DNA from: Congeria kusceri
Lineage: Eukaryota; Mollusca; Bivalvia; Myida; Dreissenidae
Assembly (NCBI GenBank): GCA_027627225.1
Contig: JAPFQT010000162.1
Coordinates: 1-64,000, forward strand
Direction of reading: 5' to 3'
DNA: 64,000 bases
Both the position numbers and the translations under genes were made by a program. Positions 1-12,600 of the stretch are shown here, piece after piece. Under the pieces are notes generated by a model. That model was given only the letters and a program-made list of their open reading frames with translations, made no database searches and had not been told where the DNA came from. Numbering within the stretch: position 1 is the first letter of the stretch; each line of letters starts with the position of its first letter.

Positions 1-485
1 TGTGAAGTTTCATCAACCTTTGTTGAGCGGTTTATGACATTTCGTTTATCAAACATGAACGGAAGTGTGCTCATATTAAATAAGAATGCTGCTATACTTG
101 TCCAGTAATCACGAATAAAAAAATTAAATAGATGTTGGTGTTTCGTTTTTTTTTAGGAAAATGGGTTCTCCAACAATTGCTGGGAATCACTTTAAATAGA
201 ACAAAATATGCATTTTAATGTTATGGTGGCGTATTATATTATTGGTTTGACTGCACTTTTACTAGCATGCGCATCGGCAGGTACTATATACATTTATTTA
301 ATTCACTTTCGTTTCACTCATACTACAAACATTTGAGTCCATCGACATGATCAAGTAAAATAAACAATCCATACAAAACATTATGCACGTATGTCATGTT
401 CTTTTCATTTTCGTTCGCCATTTATTAAAACATTTCCTTCACACGCGAAATAAGCCTGACACTTGTCATTGTCGCAAAAACTGTC
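1..485. other. Left-edge sequence, no gene seen
   Basis: AT-rich sequence with stops in all frames and no recognised repeat. Nothing can be supported here. Confidence 0.5.
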
Positions 486-967
486 CAAACGGATGTTTAG
501 TTGAAATGAGCTCTCTATGTTAAAAACGGATGTTTAGTTGAAATGAGTTCTCCATGTTAAAAACGGATGTTTAGTTGAAATGAGTTCTCCATGTTAAAAA
601 CGGATGTTTAGTTGAAATGAGTTCTCCATGTTAAAAACGGATGTTTAGTTGAAATGAGTTCCCCATATTAAAAACGGATGTTTAGTTGAAATGAGTTCCC
701 ATGTTAAAAACGGATGTTTAGTTGAAATGAGTTCTCCATGTTAAAAACGGATGTTTAGTTGAAATGAGTTCTCCATTTTAAAAACGGATGTTTAGTTGAA
801 ATGAGTTCTCCATGTTAAAACGGATGTTTAGTTGAAATGAGTTCTTCATGTTAAAAACGGATGTTTAGTTGAAATGAGTTCTCCATGTTAAAAACGGTTG
901 TTTAGTTGAAATTAGTTCTCCATGTTAAAAACGGATGTTAAGTTGAAATGAGTTCTCCATGTTAAAA
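486..967 (+). repeat. 37-bp minisatellite, about 13 copies
   Basis: A 37-bp unit containing CGGATGTTTAGTTGAAATGA is repeated head to tail about 13 times. Unit starts at 490 and 527 fix the period. Copies differ by single substitutions or one-base deletions (for example shorter A-runs near 700 and 820). It has no open frame, because 37 is not a multiple of three and units contain stops. It is probably non-coding satellite-like DNA. Confidence 0.97.
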
Positions 968-1589
968 AGCTTACAAAATATTATCCGCTAAAAGCCCTAG
1001 TGAGTGTCTGAAATTTCTTTCACAGAATTATCCCTAAGGGATGGTATTTCAAAGTAGTTAATTTATTCTGATTGGCTGCACAATGTTTTGTCCTTATATG
1101 AACAAAGCATAATAATCTTCTATGAAATCAATTCGCAGAAACTGCTGGCCCGATTTTAAAAATAGTTCATACAAATATTCCTAGGATGACTCATATCCGG
1201 AATGTTTAAATTATAGTTATTTGTAAAAATGTGTCCACTAGACTGCGTTTTTCAGCTTTTCCTATGTAATATAATGGTAACTTCAAAAAGCCTCTTTGAT
1301 TCGAGAACGTATATACATGTACTTTAATGTAGTATTATGAAGATGTTTACTGTTAATGATGTCCCTAGGATAATAAATGGTCACTGTACAATTTTGTTTT
1401 GTATTGCATGCTATGACCATTGAGTCGAAATGAACTGAATATTTGGATTGTGTTTACTTGTATTCATAGCTAAAAGTCGTTTTAATACATGCTATTTTCC
1501 GAAGCGCACACTATCGGCACATGTTAAAATTGCATTTTGTAATTATTTATTTACTTCAGTATAAGCAATGCGAAACTCAAGTTGCGACA
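968..1589. other. Non-coding; fragment of a dispersed repeat
   Basis: No gene is visible. Around 1135-1195 the text GCAGAAACTGCTGG...ATATTCCTAGGATGACTC resembles 38865-38925, which reads CTCTGAAACTGCTGGATGG...ATGTTCCTAGGATGGTCC. This marks a short, decayed fragment of the same dispersed family. The remainder shows nothing I can name. Confidence 0.5.
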
Positions 1590-1770
1590 GCAGGAGATAA
1601 CTCTTATCAGCAGCCCGAGGTCCTTTATTTATGGCAAGTGACCATTTGCCGAAAAACTACACAGCACATCACAAAACCACATAACAAACACCTCAAAACA
1701 CACATGAATAAAACTGGGGTCACCGCCTTGGAACGGTCAATGCTAAGCATTTGGGATTCAAACCGGTTTA
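1590..1770 (+). repeat. Conserved dispersed repeat, copy A
   Basis: Shares a core with 18089-18260 and 29197-29365, both of which are reversed. The core has an AC-rich stretch (AACACACATGAATAAAACT), then GGTCACCGCCTTGGAACGG, then AAACCGGTTTA. The 116-residue open frame at 1521-1871 is a chance frame through this repeat: it reads across the low-complexity part and resembles no protein I know. The class is unknown. It has no clear A/B boxes, terminal inverted repeats or poly-A tail. Confidence 0.8.
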
Positions 1771-1810
1771 AAGCAATAAATGTCTATCGTTCACTTATTG
1801 CACAGCATAA

Positions 1811-2529
1811 ATCATTTTGCCTGTGCGAGCATTTGGTTACAAATAATAAAAAAAAAAGTTTTTTTCTCTAATTATATTACCTACATTAATTTCACACGCA
1901 AAATGTACCGTTGGATAACATTAGTATTAATTTAGTAAGTCAGTATAACTGAGATTTAAAGTGTGTTCTTCGATTTGATTTATGTTTTGCATCATATTGC
2001 TATAGTTATAGCTAAATATATATTTATACAATATACATTTTTTTACATTCCGTGATGGAAGATGTACATGTACACATTGGATGATTGTTCATAAATCGAA
2101 TCAAATTTAATTTATTGATCTTGTGGGATGCTTCAGTTTGGAATATTTACAACATTAATCTTTTTTTGAGTTGGTAGTGTGCGCCGTTTTGTGTAGCAAT
2201 AAGATCACGCATTTTAAGGCATTAATAACCTGAACTGCATCTGTGGTATCTACTGTGTGTCCGTTAAAGAAACGCCTTAAAGCCGTCAAGATTTTCTTAG
2301 ATTCACAATTCCAATTTTGTCACAGAGTCTAAAAGTACAATAACATAACAAAAAAAATAAGCGAATGGCTCACATATGTACTGGAAATAACGTGTCTATA
2401 ATCATTATTCATCAGTTGAAATGGATACAATAATAAGTAATTTGTTACGCAAAAGTATTGAACTCTTGTTTTATATCGTGTAACGTTTCGAAAACATGTG
2501 TATTACTTACAATGCCATGAAATGTATAA
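1811..2529. other. Intergenic, nothing recognised
   Basis: AT-rich sequence without a sustained open frame, tandem repeat or RNA gene that I can identify. Confidence 0.5.
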
Positions 2530-2600
2530 TCCTGGCAGAGCGGATTGCGTAACAGACCTTTGGTCCTAGGTTGCAGGTTCGAGTACCGGTGAGGCATAAA
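2530..2600 (+). repeat. tRNA-like SINE head
   Basis: CTGGCAGAGCGGATT resembles a Pol III A box (TGGCNNAGTGG). About 40 bases on, GCAGGTTCGAGTACCGG matches a B box (GGTTCGANNCC). The acceptor stem does not close, so a working tRNA is unlikely. A tRNA-derived SINE head or an old tRNA pseudogene fits better. Confidence 0.6.
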
Positions 2601-2739
2601 TGTTTCGCTTTGTTCACCCTCTACGTGATATAATATTCAGTCCTAACTATTTACTTGTTGTAGGGTTCTAATATACGAAAATATGTGAACAAGTCCTTTT
2701 AATTATGTACCGCTAATCAGGTTAAACGTCTAGATGTCA

Positions 2740-3920
2740 GCTATTAGAGACTCGAAAAATAAAAACATGGCGGTGTACATTGGCTTACTAAACACATTCT
2801 GAAGTCACGTGTATGCATAGAGTTAAAATTCTCACATTGCAATCTATGAGTTTACTGAATGCCCAAAATAGTACATTCAAATACATGGAAAACATTTAGT
2901 TAAACAAACAACAAAAACAATCAGATGCAGATGCTCCACAATTATTCAAGCATACGGTTGCGCTCCCGGTCTCTGTCACGTTATCGTGGCGAGATGAATG
3001 TGTTTGTATGTTATTTGCAGTACATAAGTTTGCTATCTTTGATATATTACTTTTTAAAACTGTATTGTTCCGTGTGCTATATTTCTATGTATGATAAATA
3101 TGAGAAACTGACAGTGTTTGCATGCTGTCAAATTTAATCTTTGGTGTCTACATTGTCTATGTCCCATGGAAGTAAGTGTTCTTTATAATATGGAATCTAG
3201 ATCGCTCTACTTCGTTAAGGTTACGATATTACCAAACGGTCTCCGTCCCTATTTCTGTGGGATCAAGACACCTCATAGTATGTATTTTCACTAGATATAT
3301 GCTGTTTGCTTCGTTAAACTCACAAAATACATAAACAACCGGAAGAAAACCAGTGTTCATGTATAGTATTGCCTCTTTAGACTCTGCACACGATTGATAC
3401 TTTGCTTTCAACTAATTCAACTGTTAAACCACTGTCTGTGTATGTTTTATTGACAAATACTCACAATACTATTGTACGAGTTGCCCGAAAGTGTAAACAA
3501 TCTTTCCATTTAAACATTGCATTATAATAGCGGAACAAAATATTATTGGGTATGCCATATTCCAGAATAATGTCGAAGTGTAGTGATGACACTCTTCGCT
3601 TAGTTTTTGGCTGAATAAAAATTACAAATTATTATGTATACTTATAGATGATTAAGTTTATTCTTTGCATGATGTGCGAGATGTATATGTAATGGAACCG
3701 GTAAGAGGTACGCATGGTCAATTATTTCTACCAACTTGATTTGTTTGATTTAATGGTCTTAACTACCGGTTTAAGTCTAAATTGGTAGGAACAATTGCAT
3801 GTTTCAATACAGTTTTCAAAATGTATGATATGTACGAAATTATATGAGTGCCTCTACGTTTGGATCAAAGGGTTATCAATCAGTATAGTTTATTTACTAA
3901 GGGCGTTTTTGGTTTAAACA
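2740..3920 (+). repeat. Old segmental duplication, copy 1
   Basis: Collinear matches to 6290-7345 include ATTGGCTTACTAAAC...ATTCTGAAGTCACGTGTA (2778-2812), GACAAATACTCAC (3451-3463), a microsatellite-free stretch around TTTAAACATTG (3511-3521), GGAACAATTGCATGTTTCAA (3788-3807) and ACTAAGGGCG near 3900. Each anchor has a diverged partner about 3.4-3.6 kb downstream. Two 60-70-residue open frames inside are not convincing genes. Confidence 0.7.
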
Positions 3921-6289
3921 AGCAAACCAAATGCGTCATGTTAAAATACAACATCCTGGCGTAATTTCTGTAACACAAACAGTTGTTTCCATCATCTGTC
4001 ACTGAATATAAAGTTGTTTATTGGTTTGCCTGGGCAACAGTTGCCACGTCATGACGTCAACTGGAGATATTAGATTACTGAGCGTCATCGGATTATGTGC
4101 TTGACTTACAAACGCGCGAGTAGAAACAATCAAAATGATTCAAACGTGCAAATATTCAAAAGATATTAATTAACCTCTGATATATAAATGACATAAACTG
4201 TCCTGATGGATTCCACTGTGTGCTCATGTGGATTTGTGCATGTGTGCATATGTGCATCGAATGCTTGATCTAAACGACGCTTGCCGAGCCTCTGACGTCG
4301 TATTGACTGACTGCGTGCGCCGAGTGGCATATAGTGACTGTATTTGAAGTGTTGTTAATTTTTTATTTATCAGTGTATTTCTTAGATATTTTGAGATGAT
4401 GATAACATATAAATGAAGTTTCTTTGAGAGTAGAGTTTATTATATTATCTTTAAAATGAACAAGAACAGATGTAAATTACACGAACTTCCCGAACAACTC
4501 GCGTATATATATAAAAAAAATATTATTTATTTAAGTATTCACATTGCGTTGTGCACATTGATAGTGTCGTCGCTAAACATCTTCAGTACCATATTTCATT
4601 CATCTCGTCAGTATAGGTTATTCTCCAGTAATAAATTGTTCATTAAATGAATTCGCGATTCCTTTGGTAATAAAAAACTACAATGCCCGATAATCCTATT
4701 CAATTGAATATTTTTTCCATTGATAACAATAACAATATTTTAAAAGTAAATGATCAATAATGATTTTTAATCGTTTTACCATTTTCGCACAAAAAGTTCT
4801 CATTTCCAGTATCTCATGTAAGAAAGTCCGAACTGTTCCGAGCGCTTCTGCAAACGCCGCAAGATATTAATGCACGACGAAGTAAACAGACTTCACATCG
4901 CCGTCGTAGTTCTCGATCGATCATTGTGCTCATCATCTTCGATGCTTGCTGTCCCACATCGGAATCATTGGTGCCATTTGTGTACGTGTGATCTTTTCAT
5001 TACACTATATTCAGTTGTGTGTTGCAGATTCGTTTAAGATTGCGCTGCCAAATAACACATTGAAATGCAAAATTATACAGCTATGCGCATTTCTTGTTGT
5101 TCGGGAGGTCTCATATTTTAACGTTGTCGCTAACAGAGTAGCTTACAAAATATGCGATTACCGTAACCGTATAAAGAAAACGTCAGAAAACACAATAACG
5201 TGTTGCACTGAGGTCATTTAAGCACACTACATTTTTTGGAGCTGTTTCTGTAACTAAAAATTGAAATATTGGTGTATAAATGTATAAACTTTCTTATACA
5301 ATTTTTGCAATGCTCCAGGATGGGTTAAAGAATATTCGATGAAGTGTTTCCGATCTCTTTAGTAATTTGCGTGTAATATGTTGCAATGCATTTAGTAACA
5401 GTTTGGAATTGATTGGACGTCAAATTTAAAAGTTATCACGAAATTCCACGAACTTTTTGATCATCCATCGTATATGCCAAACAGAGAGAAATTTGAACAC
5501 AAAATAAAAAATTACGCACTTTTCATGGAACTTAAAAAAAACTCAAAAAATGCCCCTCGTATTTGGCACCCATATTGTTTTAGCTAGAATATTTACTTTT
5601 TTTCTCTTATTATATGCTTTTGAAAAGTATGAAGGATATTTTGTCTTCGTTTGTGACTTAGCGTTCCATATGTATTCTCAACAAACGCATTTCATTTGGA
5701 TTCATTTCGAATATTCGGTTGCTCTCATTGTCTTCTTTACAGTAGTATAGCGAGTTACTGTCTGTTCTAGCACTGAGATACTAATTAAGCTTTTTTTCAA
5801 ACTCATTGCGGGTTAATCTCATACCTGGCCAACTGCTCAATGGCAGGTTACATTTAATTATCTGGAAGTATTGTTAATGAAATTTTTAAAAAAGATAATG
5901 AAAACAAGTTATTGTATCGCGCATTCATCAGGCTCGGACACATTATTGCAATAAATTGAAGGTTCAATGTGGAATCCTCATATGCTTGTATATATTTGTG
6001 TTGCAGAAACAAACGACAGAATATATACAATTTGTTTTAGTTACATTTTTTATACAGTTAATTTACTTCATTTTACTTTGTCAGTTGAATGATTTTTAGA
6101 CATTAATTACATTGCAGATTACATTAACGATGTTAAAGGTAATTAATTTGGTATGACTTTATAGGAATTCTTGCATGAGTATGCACAGTAAACTAATCAG
6201 ATACACTTGCCATTAACATTGCTATCGATGGCAGGAGCTGAATTTCATTAAATTATGTTGTAGATGAAAGTGTAATCTTATGTTCCGGT
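3921..6289. other. Intergenic, small open frames only
   Basis: Open frames at 4456-4650, 4946-5221 and 5550-5750 (64-91 residues) are Ile/Phe/Leu-rich, as expected for chance frames in AT-rich DNA. They lack recognised domains and splice context. A slightly GC-richer patch lies at 4265-4330. I see no named repeat. Confidence 0.45.
4024..4059. promoter_or_regulatory. X-box-like palindrome plus full CRE
   Basis: TTTGCCTGGGCAAC (4025-4038) is a near-palindrome close to the RFX X-box (GTTGCC-NN-GGCAAC). Fourteen bases further on is a perfect CRE, TGACGTCA (4052-4059). No gene with a supported start lies downstream, so this is only a motif match. Confidence 0.25.
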
Positions 6290-7345
6290 TATTATGAAAT
6301 CGCCATATTAGTGGTTCTTATTGGCATACTGATTTCATCATATTCTGAAGTCATGTGTAGAAATAAAATACTCCAAAGGCAATTCTATTCGTTTACTTAA
6401 TACACTAATACTACAAAAAATGCCGGGGAAAACGTATGTAAAAAAATACTGCTACGTTATTTAGAGACAATACAATGCACATGAATCTGATACAGATGCC
6501 AACTTCACTTAAAAAAACAACACAAAATTAATACACAATAAACAAACAAAATGTGTGTCACTAATTGTTCAAAAGCGTAATATGTCTATATTTGTTGTAC
6601 TCTACACGGAGTCCATGCCGGTTTGATCAGAACAGTTCATGATATGTATTTTTACTCGAGACTAGTTTTGTTTAGTGACATTAACATATTGCATAAGCAA
6701 CAGGAAGGAGCCTTATGTTGTATTTTGGTAGGGGCACTTGTAACTGATTCAACTGTAGTATGACTTTCTGAGATGTTTATATCGACATACAATTACGCTA
6801 ATATTGTATATGTTTACCGAATTGTATACAAATTATCCATTTAAACTGATTCAACTGTATAATGACTTTCTGAGATGTTCTTATTAACAAATACTCACCC
6901 TTTCATTGTATACGTTTACCGAATTGTATACAGTTATCCTTTTAAACATTGTCGTAATACAACGAACATATTTGTGTGGTGTGGCATATTACCAGCATTA
7001 TTTCGATGTGTAGTGGTAATACGGTTCAGAAATATATAATAAATACTAATTATATTACATAAATGTGCATTTTACAGTTTGCTCTATGTCATATGGACGT
7101 GCGTATGATATATGTTCCAGTTATGGAACAAAGAATATGTAAGCTTGTTTAAATATGTCCGCCCATCATGGCATGATTGAGGTTCTGGTCTTGACTACCT
7201 GTTTAAATTAAGTCACCATCGCCTATTTGGTACGGACAATTGCAGGTTTCAACTTGAAATATATTTGAAGTATATACGTAATTATGTGAGTGTTCTTACA
7301 TTTGGATAATGGTAATCAGTCAGTAAACTCAACTAACTTAAGGGC
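6290..7345 (+). repeat. Old segmental duplication, copy 2
   Basis: Partner of 2740-3920. Anchors here include ATTGGCATACTGATTTC...ATTCTGAAGTCATGTGTA, AACAAATACTCACC, TTTAAACATTGTCG, GGACAATTGCAGGTTTCAAC and ACTTAAGGGCGTG. This copy also contains its own tandem duplication at 6742-6949, which copy 1 lacks. Confidence 0.7.
6742..6949 (+). repeat. 102-bp tandem duplication
   Basis: AACTGATTCAACTGTA...ATGACTTTCTGAGATG...GTTTACCGAATTGTATAC occurs twice with a 102-bp offset (starting at 6742 and 6844). The two copies are about 85% alike by eye. Confidence 0.85.
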
Positions 7346-8759
7346 GTGTGTTGCTTGCGTGATAAGATAGTCGTTGTAAGCGTAATCTTTAACTCGTATA
7401 CATTGGTTATATGGCAAAAGTATCCCATTTTTATTTTTATTTGAAGTAAAACGTTCCTATCGCTTGCTTCATTTTGATAGCATGGTGAGATGCACAAATA
7501 TGGTAATAAATACGACGTAATTTAGTGTGTAACAATACCAAGTTATTTAATATATATGTGGATAACCACTAGCTAACAGTGTCAATAACGGTTGTTCGAT
7601 CAGCTAAATTGTCACTGTCATGTTGCTATTATAACATGGTTTTTAATTTTGTCGAAATTCATGTGAATGAAATTTTGATCCCTACCCAATGGCAGTTTGC
7701 AATGTCAACTGTAATTTCCCAAATGAAATGTTCATTAACGAGACTTCTACTCATTAACATGATACGATAGTAAACCTATCGTTTGGAAATGTAATAGCTT
7801 ATTTTGCAATGTATATGTCAGCAGTACTACAGTTACTGCAAGTTCCCTGTGTACGCACTTGGTGACAAGACAAATTATAATTTCTTTATTGAAATCAACA
7901 AGTATTGTTAAAATTATTAAGTCAAAATTATTTCTAAGTAAAATGACCCACCGTTTTGATTATATTATTATGTGTTCATAAATATAATTATTGCATTGTC
8001 AGTATATGAGGCTCATACACAATAATGAAATAGTTCCATTTTGAAACTGTATTGTCTGTTGTAATTTATCTACAGCATTATGTCGAAATGTATGGCTTGC
8101 ATAGTTCGCTTGCTATGTGTTAGGATTAAATCACTATTTTCTGAATACATGATACCTTTTTAAGCATAAATGTATCGCGGGATTAGCGCACAACGGTCGT
8201 AACTGACTTTTTGAAAAGTTTTCAGAAGAACAGAAAAACTGACACAAACTTTTGTTAATATCAATACTGATGTGAACTTTTGCATGAAATATGTTTTTCG
8301 TATAAATTTGAGGTAAACATCAGTTTATATTTTGTCTTATGATTATTTACTGAGATATTTGAAAACTATCCAATTACGACAGTTTTGCTCAATATTGTAA
8401 TTATTTTTGGTGCTTTAGGGTCGTATCTGAAAAATGATTTAGATTTGTTTTCTTCATATATCAAAATCTTTGAAGATATTATTATTATTTCTTTCTAGAA
8501 TATATTGAAAATATAATCTATAAATGTTTTTATTGAATTTGGTGGGGGAAAACATGGTATATGAACATCTCCCGATGAGCATTTGTGACTTTCATCGTGC
8601 TTTCTAGCTGATGTTTTATATTAATATTTTTATCTTTGGGAATAGAAACAAGTTTCCTTAATTGTGTATAATCTGTTGTTGGTACACTATGCATGTACTA
8701 AATGGTTAATCAAGGTTATTTGAATTACAGTAGTTATTATCTATAGCATTACCACAATA
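7346..8759. other. Intergenic; possible decayed element end
   Basis: No coding signal. CGGTCGTAACTGACTTTTTG (8194-8213) and GTCGTATCTGAAAAATG (8422-8438) recur in reverse orientation near 11150 and 10980, so they may belong to one decayed repeat family. The remainder is AT-rich with nothing recognised. Confidence 0.45.
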
Positions 8760-9600
8760 AAACTGACTCATCAATGATTATTGTCACACAAACCTACATC
8801 ATCATGATTTTATCATCGTCAGCAACATAATTCTCACCACCAATATTTACAGCCTTATCATTATGAACATCTTAGACTACATCTTTATCGTCAGCAACAT
8901 GACGGATATCACAATAAACAGACTTCTCATCACTAACATTTATCCTTTCTTATCTTGATCAGCTAAACAGCATTATCACCAACATCTACACACTTCTCAT
9001 CACCAACATCTACACCCGTCTTATCATCGACATCTACACCATAATATTCGCCAACAGATTCATTCGTTTTTAGCAACAAAATCGACACACATTCAAATTA
9101 TCACCAACAGCTAAACACAGTCTTATATTCACCAACATTTACAACATCTACATGCATACCATCAGCAATAAATCTCATTACCAGCATTTAACCATTGTCA
9201 TCACTGAATTCTACACACTTATCATCACCAACACATAATCATTATCATAACCAACATCTACCAACATATCATTATCATCAACATCTACACACTTATCATC
9301 ACTAACATCTACACACTTCTCACATCTACACACTTCTCATCACTAACTCCTACACACTTCTCATCACTAACACCTACACACTTCTCATCACTAACACCTA
9401 CACACTTCTCATCAATAACACCTACACACTTCTCATTACTAACATCTACACACTTATCGTTAACATTTAAACCATTTTAATCACTAAAATGTGAACACAT
9501 ATCATCATTATCAACAACTTTACCCATCTCCTCATCAGCATATGACCATCATCATCACCAATCTATACTGGATATATATAAACAGCCTTATTACCATCAT
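8760..9600 (+). repeat. Degenerate 24-27-bp minisatellite
   Basis: Many imperfect copies of CATCACCAACATCTACACA. The most regular part, at 9340-9445, is a 24-bp unit (CACCTACACACTTCTCATCA). Outward from there the units decay into CATCATCA-like low complexity. The 61-residue open frame at 9491-9676 is a product of this composition. Confidence 0.9.
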
Positions 9601-12600
9601 CAGGTTGCAGTCTAAATCAAAATCAACATCAAAAATCCTGGACTGGGACCATCTTTACCAAAATTTTCAGAATTAATGAATTACTTTCAGTTCGTTGAAC
9701 AGAGCAACCACACTCTTAAGTCACAGACTGCCAGAGTCGGCATCAAATAATTGTCAATATTGTCAGTAACAGCTGTTTTATGGCCTTGAAATAAATATAT
9801 AGTTTTTAATTCCACACAATTAATGCTGCTTATTATTGACACTTTATTGCTGGGACTAGGGTTATTATATTATCCGAAATATTTATATTCAAAACATATT
9901 GTGTCTGTATCTGTATTCCTTACAGTCTGTGTCAAAAGGGTTTATGTACTTTTTGGATGAGACATGTCAGCACTGTTATGTTGTGGGGATAGTACTTGAT
10001 GGCACTTTGAGAGGAATCTGTTACATTACATATCGAGGTAGCTCGATGTCAAATAAAGTTATGGATTTTAAACACATCTTTGTGTAAAGTTAAACACTGA
10101 ACAACAGTTTTGTTTGCTATTATTATTATTGTATTACCTAAAACATATTTAACGAAAGTAATATTTTACCATTAAAAAAAAAACATTTCAAAATAAAAAA
10201 TATGTATTTTAAAAATTGTTTTATTTTTTATTTCAGATAAAGTTTGTAAACATAGTATGTATTATATTTGGGGTGTGTTATCAAGTTAGCGTCCCAATGT
10301 TATTTTACCATTGTTAGCATTTTTTTCGATGTTAGATTTGTTTGTATAACAATCATACAGTTTTAAAATATCCGTACGGTCACACACAAAATAATGATAT
10401 TTTATCAAATATTTCTGTTTAAATTAATATGTACAGCTTAGACAAAAACACGTTGCAAAATACTGACCAAATCACTAATATTAAAATTATAGTTGTATCA
10501 GTTATACCATACAGACATTTATTTTGCACTGACACATTTTTTACAATAAAATAGGACTGTGTTCATTCATGCATGGACACACTTTTACAGGACAGTGAAA
10601 ACCACACAAGAAAAATGTTTTAAAGAAACTTTAAAGGAAACATGCATACAATAATAACAAAAATTATCTAAATTTACCGGTAACAAACATGACTAAACTT
10701 CATGAATCGCCAAGTAATGTAAGACAAGAAACATAAAAGGTTGATATTATGTGTAATGTCTTTTTATATCTAGACATTATATAACATTATAATTAATTAC
10801 CCTCTACATTAGTATTTTTCTTTTAAACAACTATATACCACTTTGTTATCAGTAATAAACAAACATAAAATGATGTAACGTGTGATGTTATATAATTTCT
10901 CATATAAAATACAAACCTTGTTATATATTGTTTATGTTTTTATTTGTGTGCAAAACAGTTGTAACTGCAGATACGACCGTTTTGAGCTAAAAATATTACA
11001 TTTTCAGATATGACCTTATGCCAATTAATGTTTTTCTTATAGCTAACGGTAGAATATTGGGCTAATAGTTTCACAGGTTATAGATATTGGTAAATCAATA
11101 CAAAATATGCAACAGTCATTTTTGTAAAAAGAAAATGTCAGTTACGACCGTCTTGCGTAGAGCCTGCGATATACATTTGAACAGCTAAACAAAATCCTCA
11201 CAAACCTTATGAAGTATTGCTGACTGTGACCTTTAAGTAATTTTGCAATTGAGATGACGCCAGGGAGACGATAAATCCGCCCACTGGTCACGTGATTACG
11301 CGGTCGAAAATTAGACAAGCTGACTAATTTTCTATAGGGACCATTAATTGTAAATTGGTATGTCTGTTTTGTCGCTCCAACTATTATCTTATTGACTTCA
11401 AATGACGAAGTAATATATAAACTGACAAATCCTGGCATAAAATAACCCTAAATATACCTTTCGCAGTATATGTATGTGCTATTTGAGAACTGTATATAGA
11501 ACACAAAAGTCCTGTATTTCTGTATTCGTTTTTTAAAATAATTTTGGAATATTTTTAAACATTTATAAAAGGATCATACTTGCTCCTCAAATTATTTTCA
11601 TTGAACATTAAAATACCCTTCAGATAAATTTCATGATGCTGTCCGAGTAGGTAATGTCAGGTTTTACAAAACAATTATATTCTTATATCGTCCAAAACAA
11701 ATTAGTAATAATATTGATGAACAAATTTTGTACAACAAAGTACATTTAATGAAAGTAAACAGTACGTTTTTATTAGTTTAAACATATTGCAAACACAACA
11801 TGTGTTAGGAAACAAACAAGAAACATGCATGGTTACCAGGCAGGTTTGTTTGTATTTTATATTTACTACGATTTAGTTCAAATCTTCAATTATATGTTAG
11901 TCTTTATCTAAATGGCTTTGTGGTCAGTCAAATTAAACCATAACAGTGGCAAATTATATTATTCAATGTATAGGGTGGATCTATTGCATATGATCAACAA
12001 AACTTGGTGCTAGATATGAGTGTGTTGCAGTCAGTGTAACAATATACAGGAAAGTGTCAGTTAAAAGATATGTTCAAATCAGACTACTGATACTAGCTTC
12101 ACATATGTCCATTTAAAAAGAATGAAGGTATTAATCATTAGATTTTGTAACGTCCATATTATTTTGTAAACTTTAAAACGATCGATAGACATAAACTGTC
12201 CAATAATATATTTACTTAAAAGAATGGAACACATTATAGTAGGAACAATACTTTTTAAAATTATTATTATTATTATTTGAATATTTAGAGTTTATGATAA
12301 AAACAAAAACAATTTTAAAACACAAACTTTAACAGTTTTTATAAAATATTTATATGAATTATAAGATCTTGTAGCTTGTCTAGGAAAATGGCGGACAGTC
12401 CATGGTAAAGTGTGGGAAACAATAATTGGCGACACGTGCCGTGTTCGAAATGAATCAAATTACCCCACAGGAAAAACACAGAGACGTTTACATTTATCTT
12501 TCAGCGACGAATCCCGCATTGAGCGAGTGTTATGTACGCGGATTATTCACGGTCGTGTAATATTCAATATCATGTAAAGTTGTAACGCCACGAAGTATCA

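Noticed and set aside
486..967. Possible CRISPR-like array of 37-bp repeats
   Set aside because: Units are directly adjacent without unique spacers and the context is a eukaryotic genome; it is a minisatellite.
11142..11438. 98-residue minus-strand frame
   Set aside because: Basic and unstructured, no homology recognised, and its right part overlaps the ACGACCGT repeat sequence.
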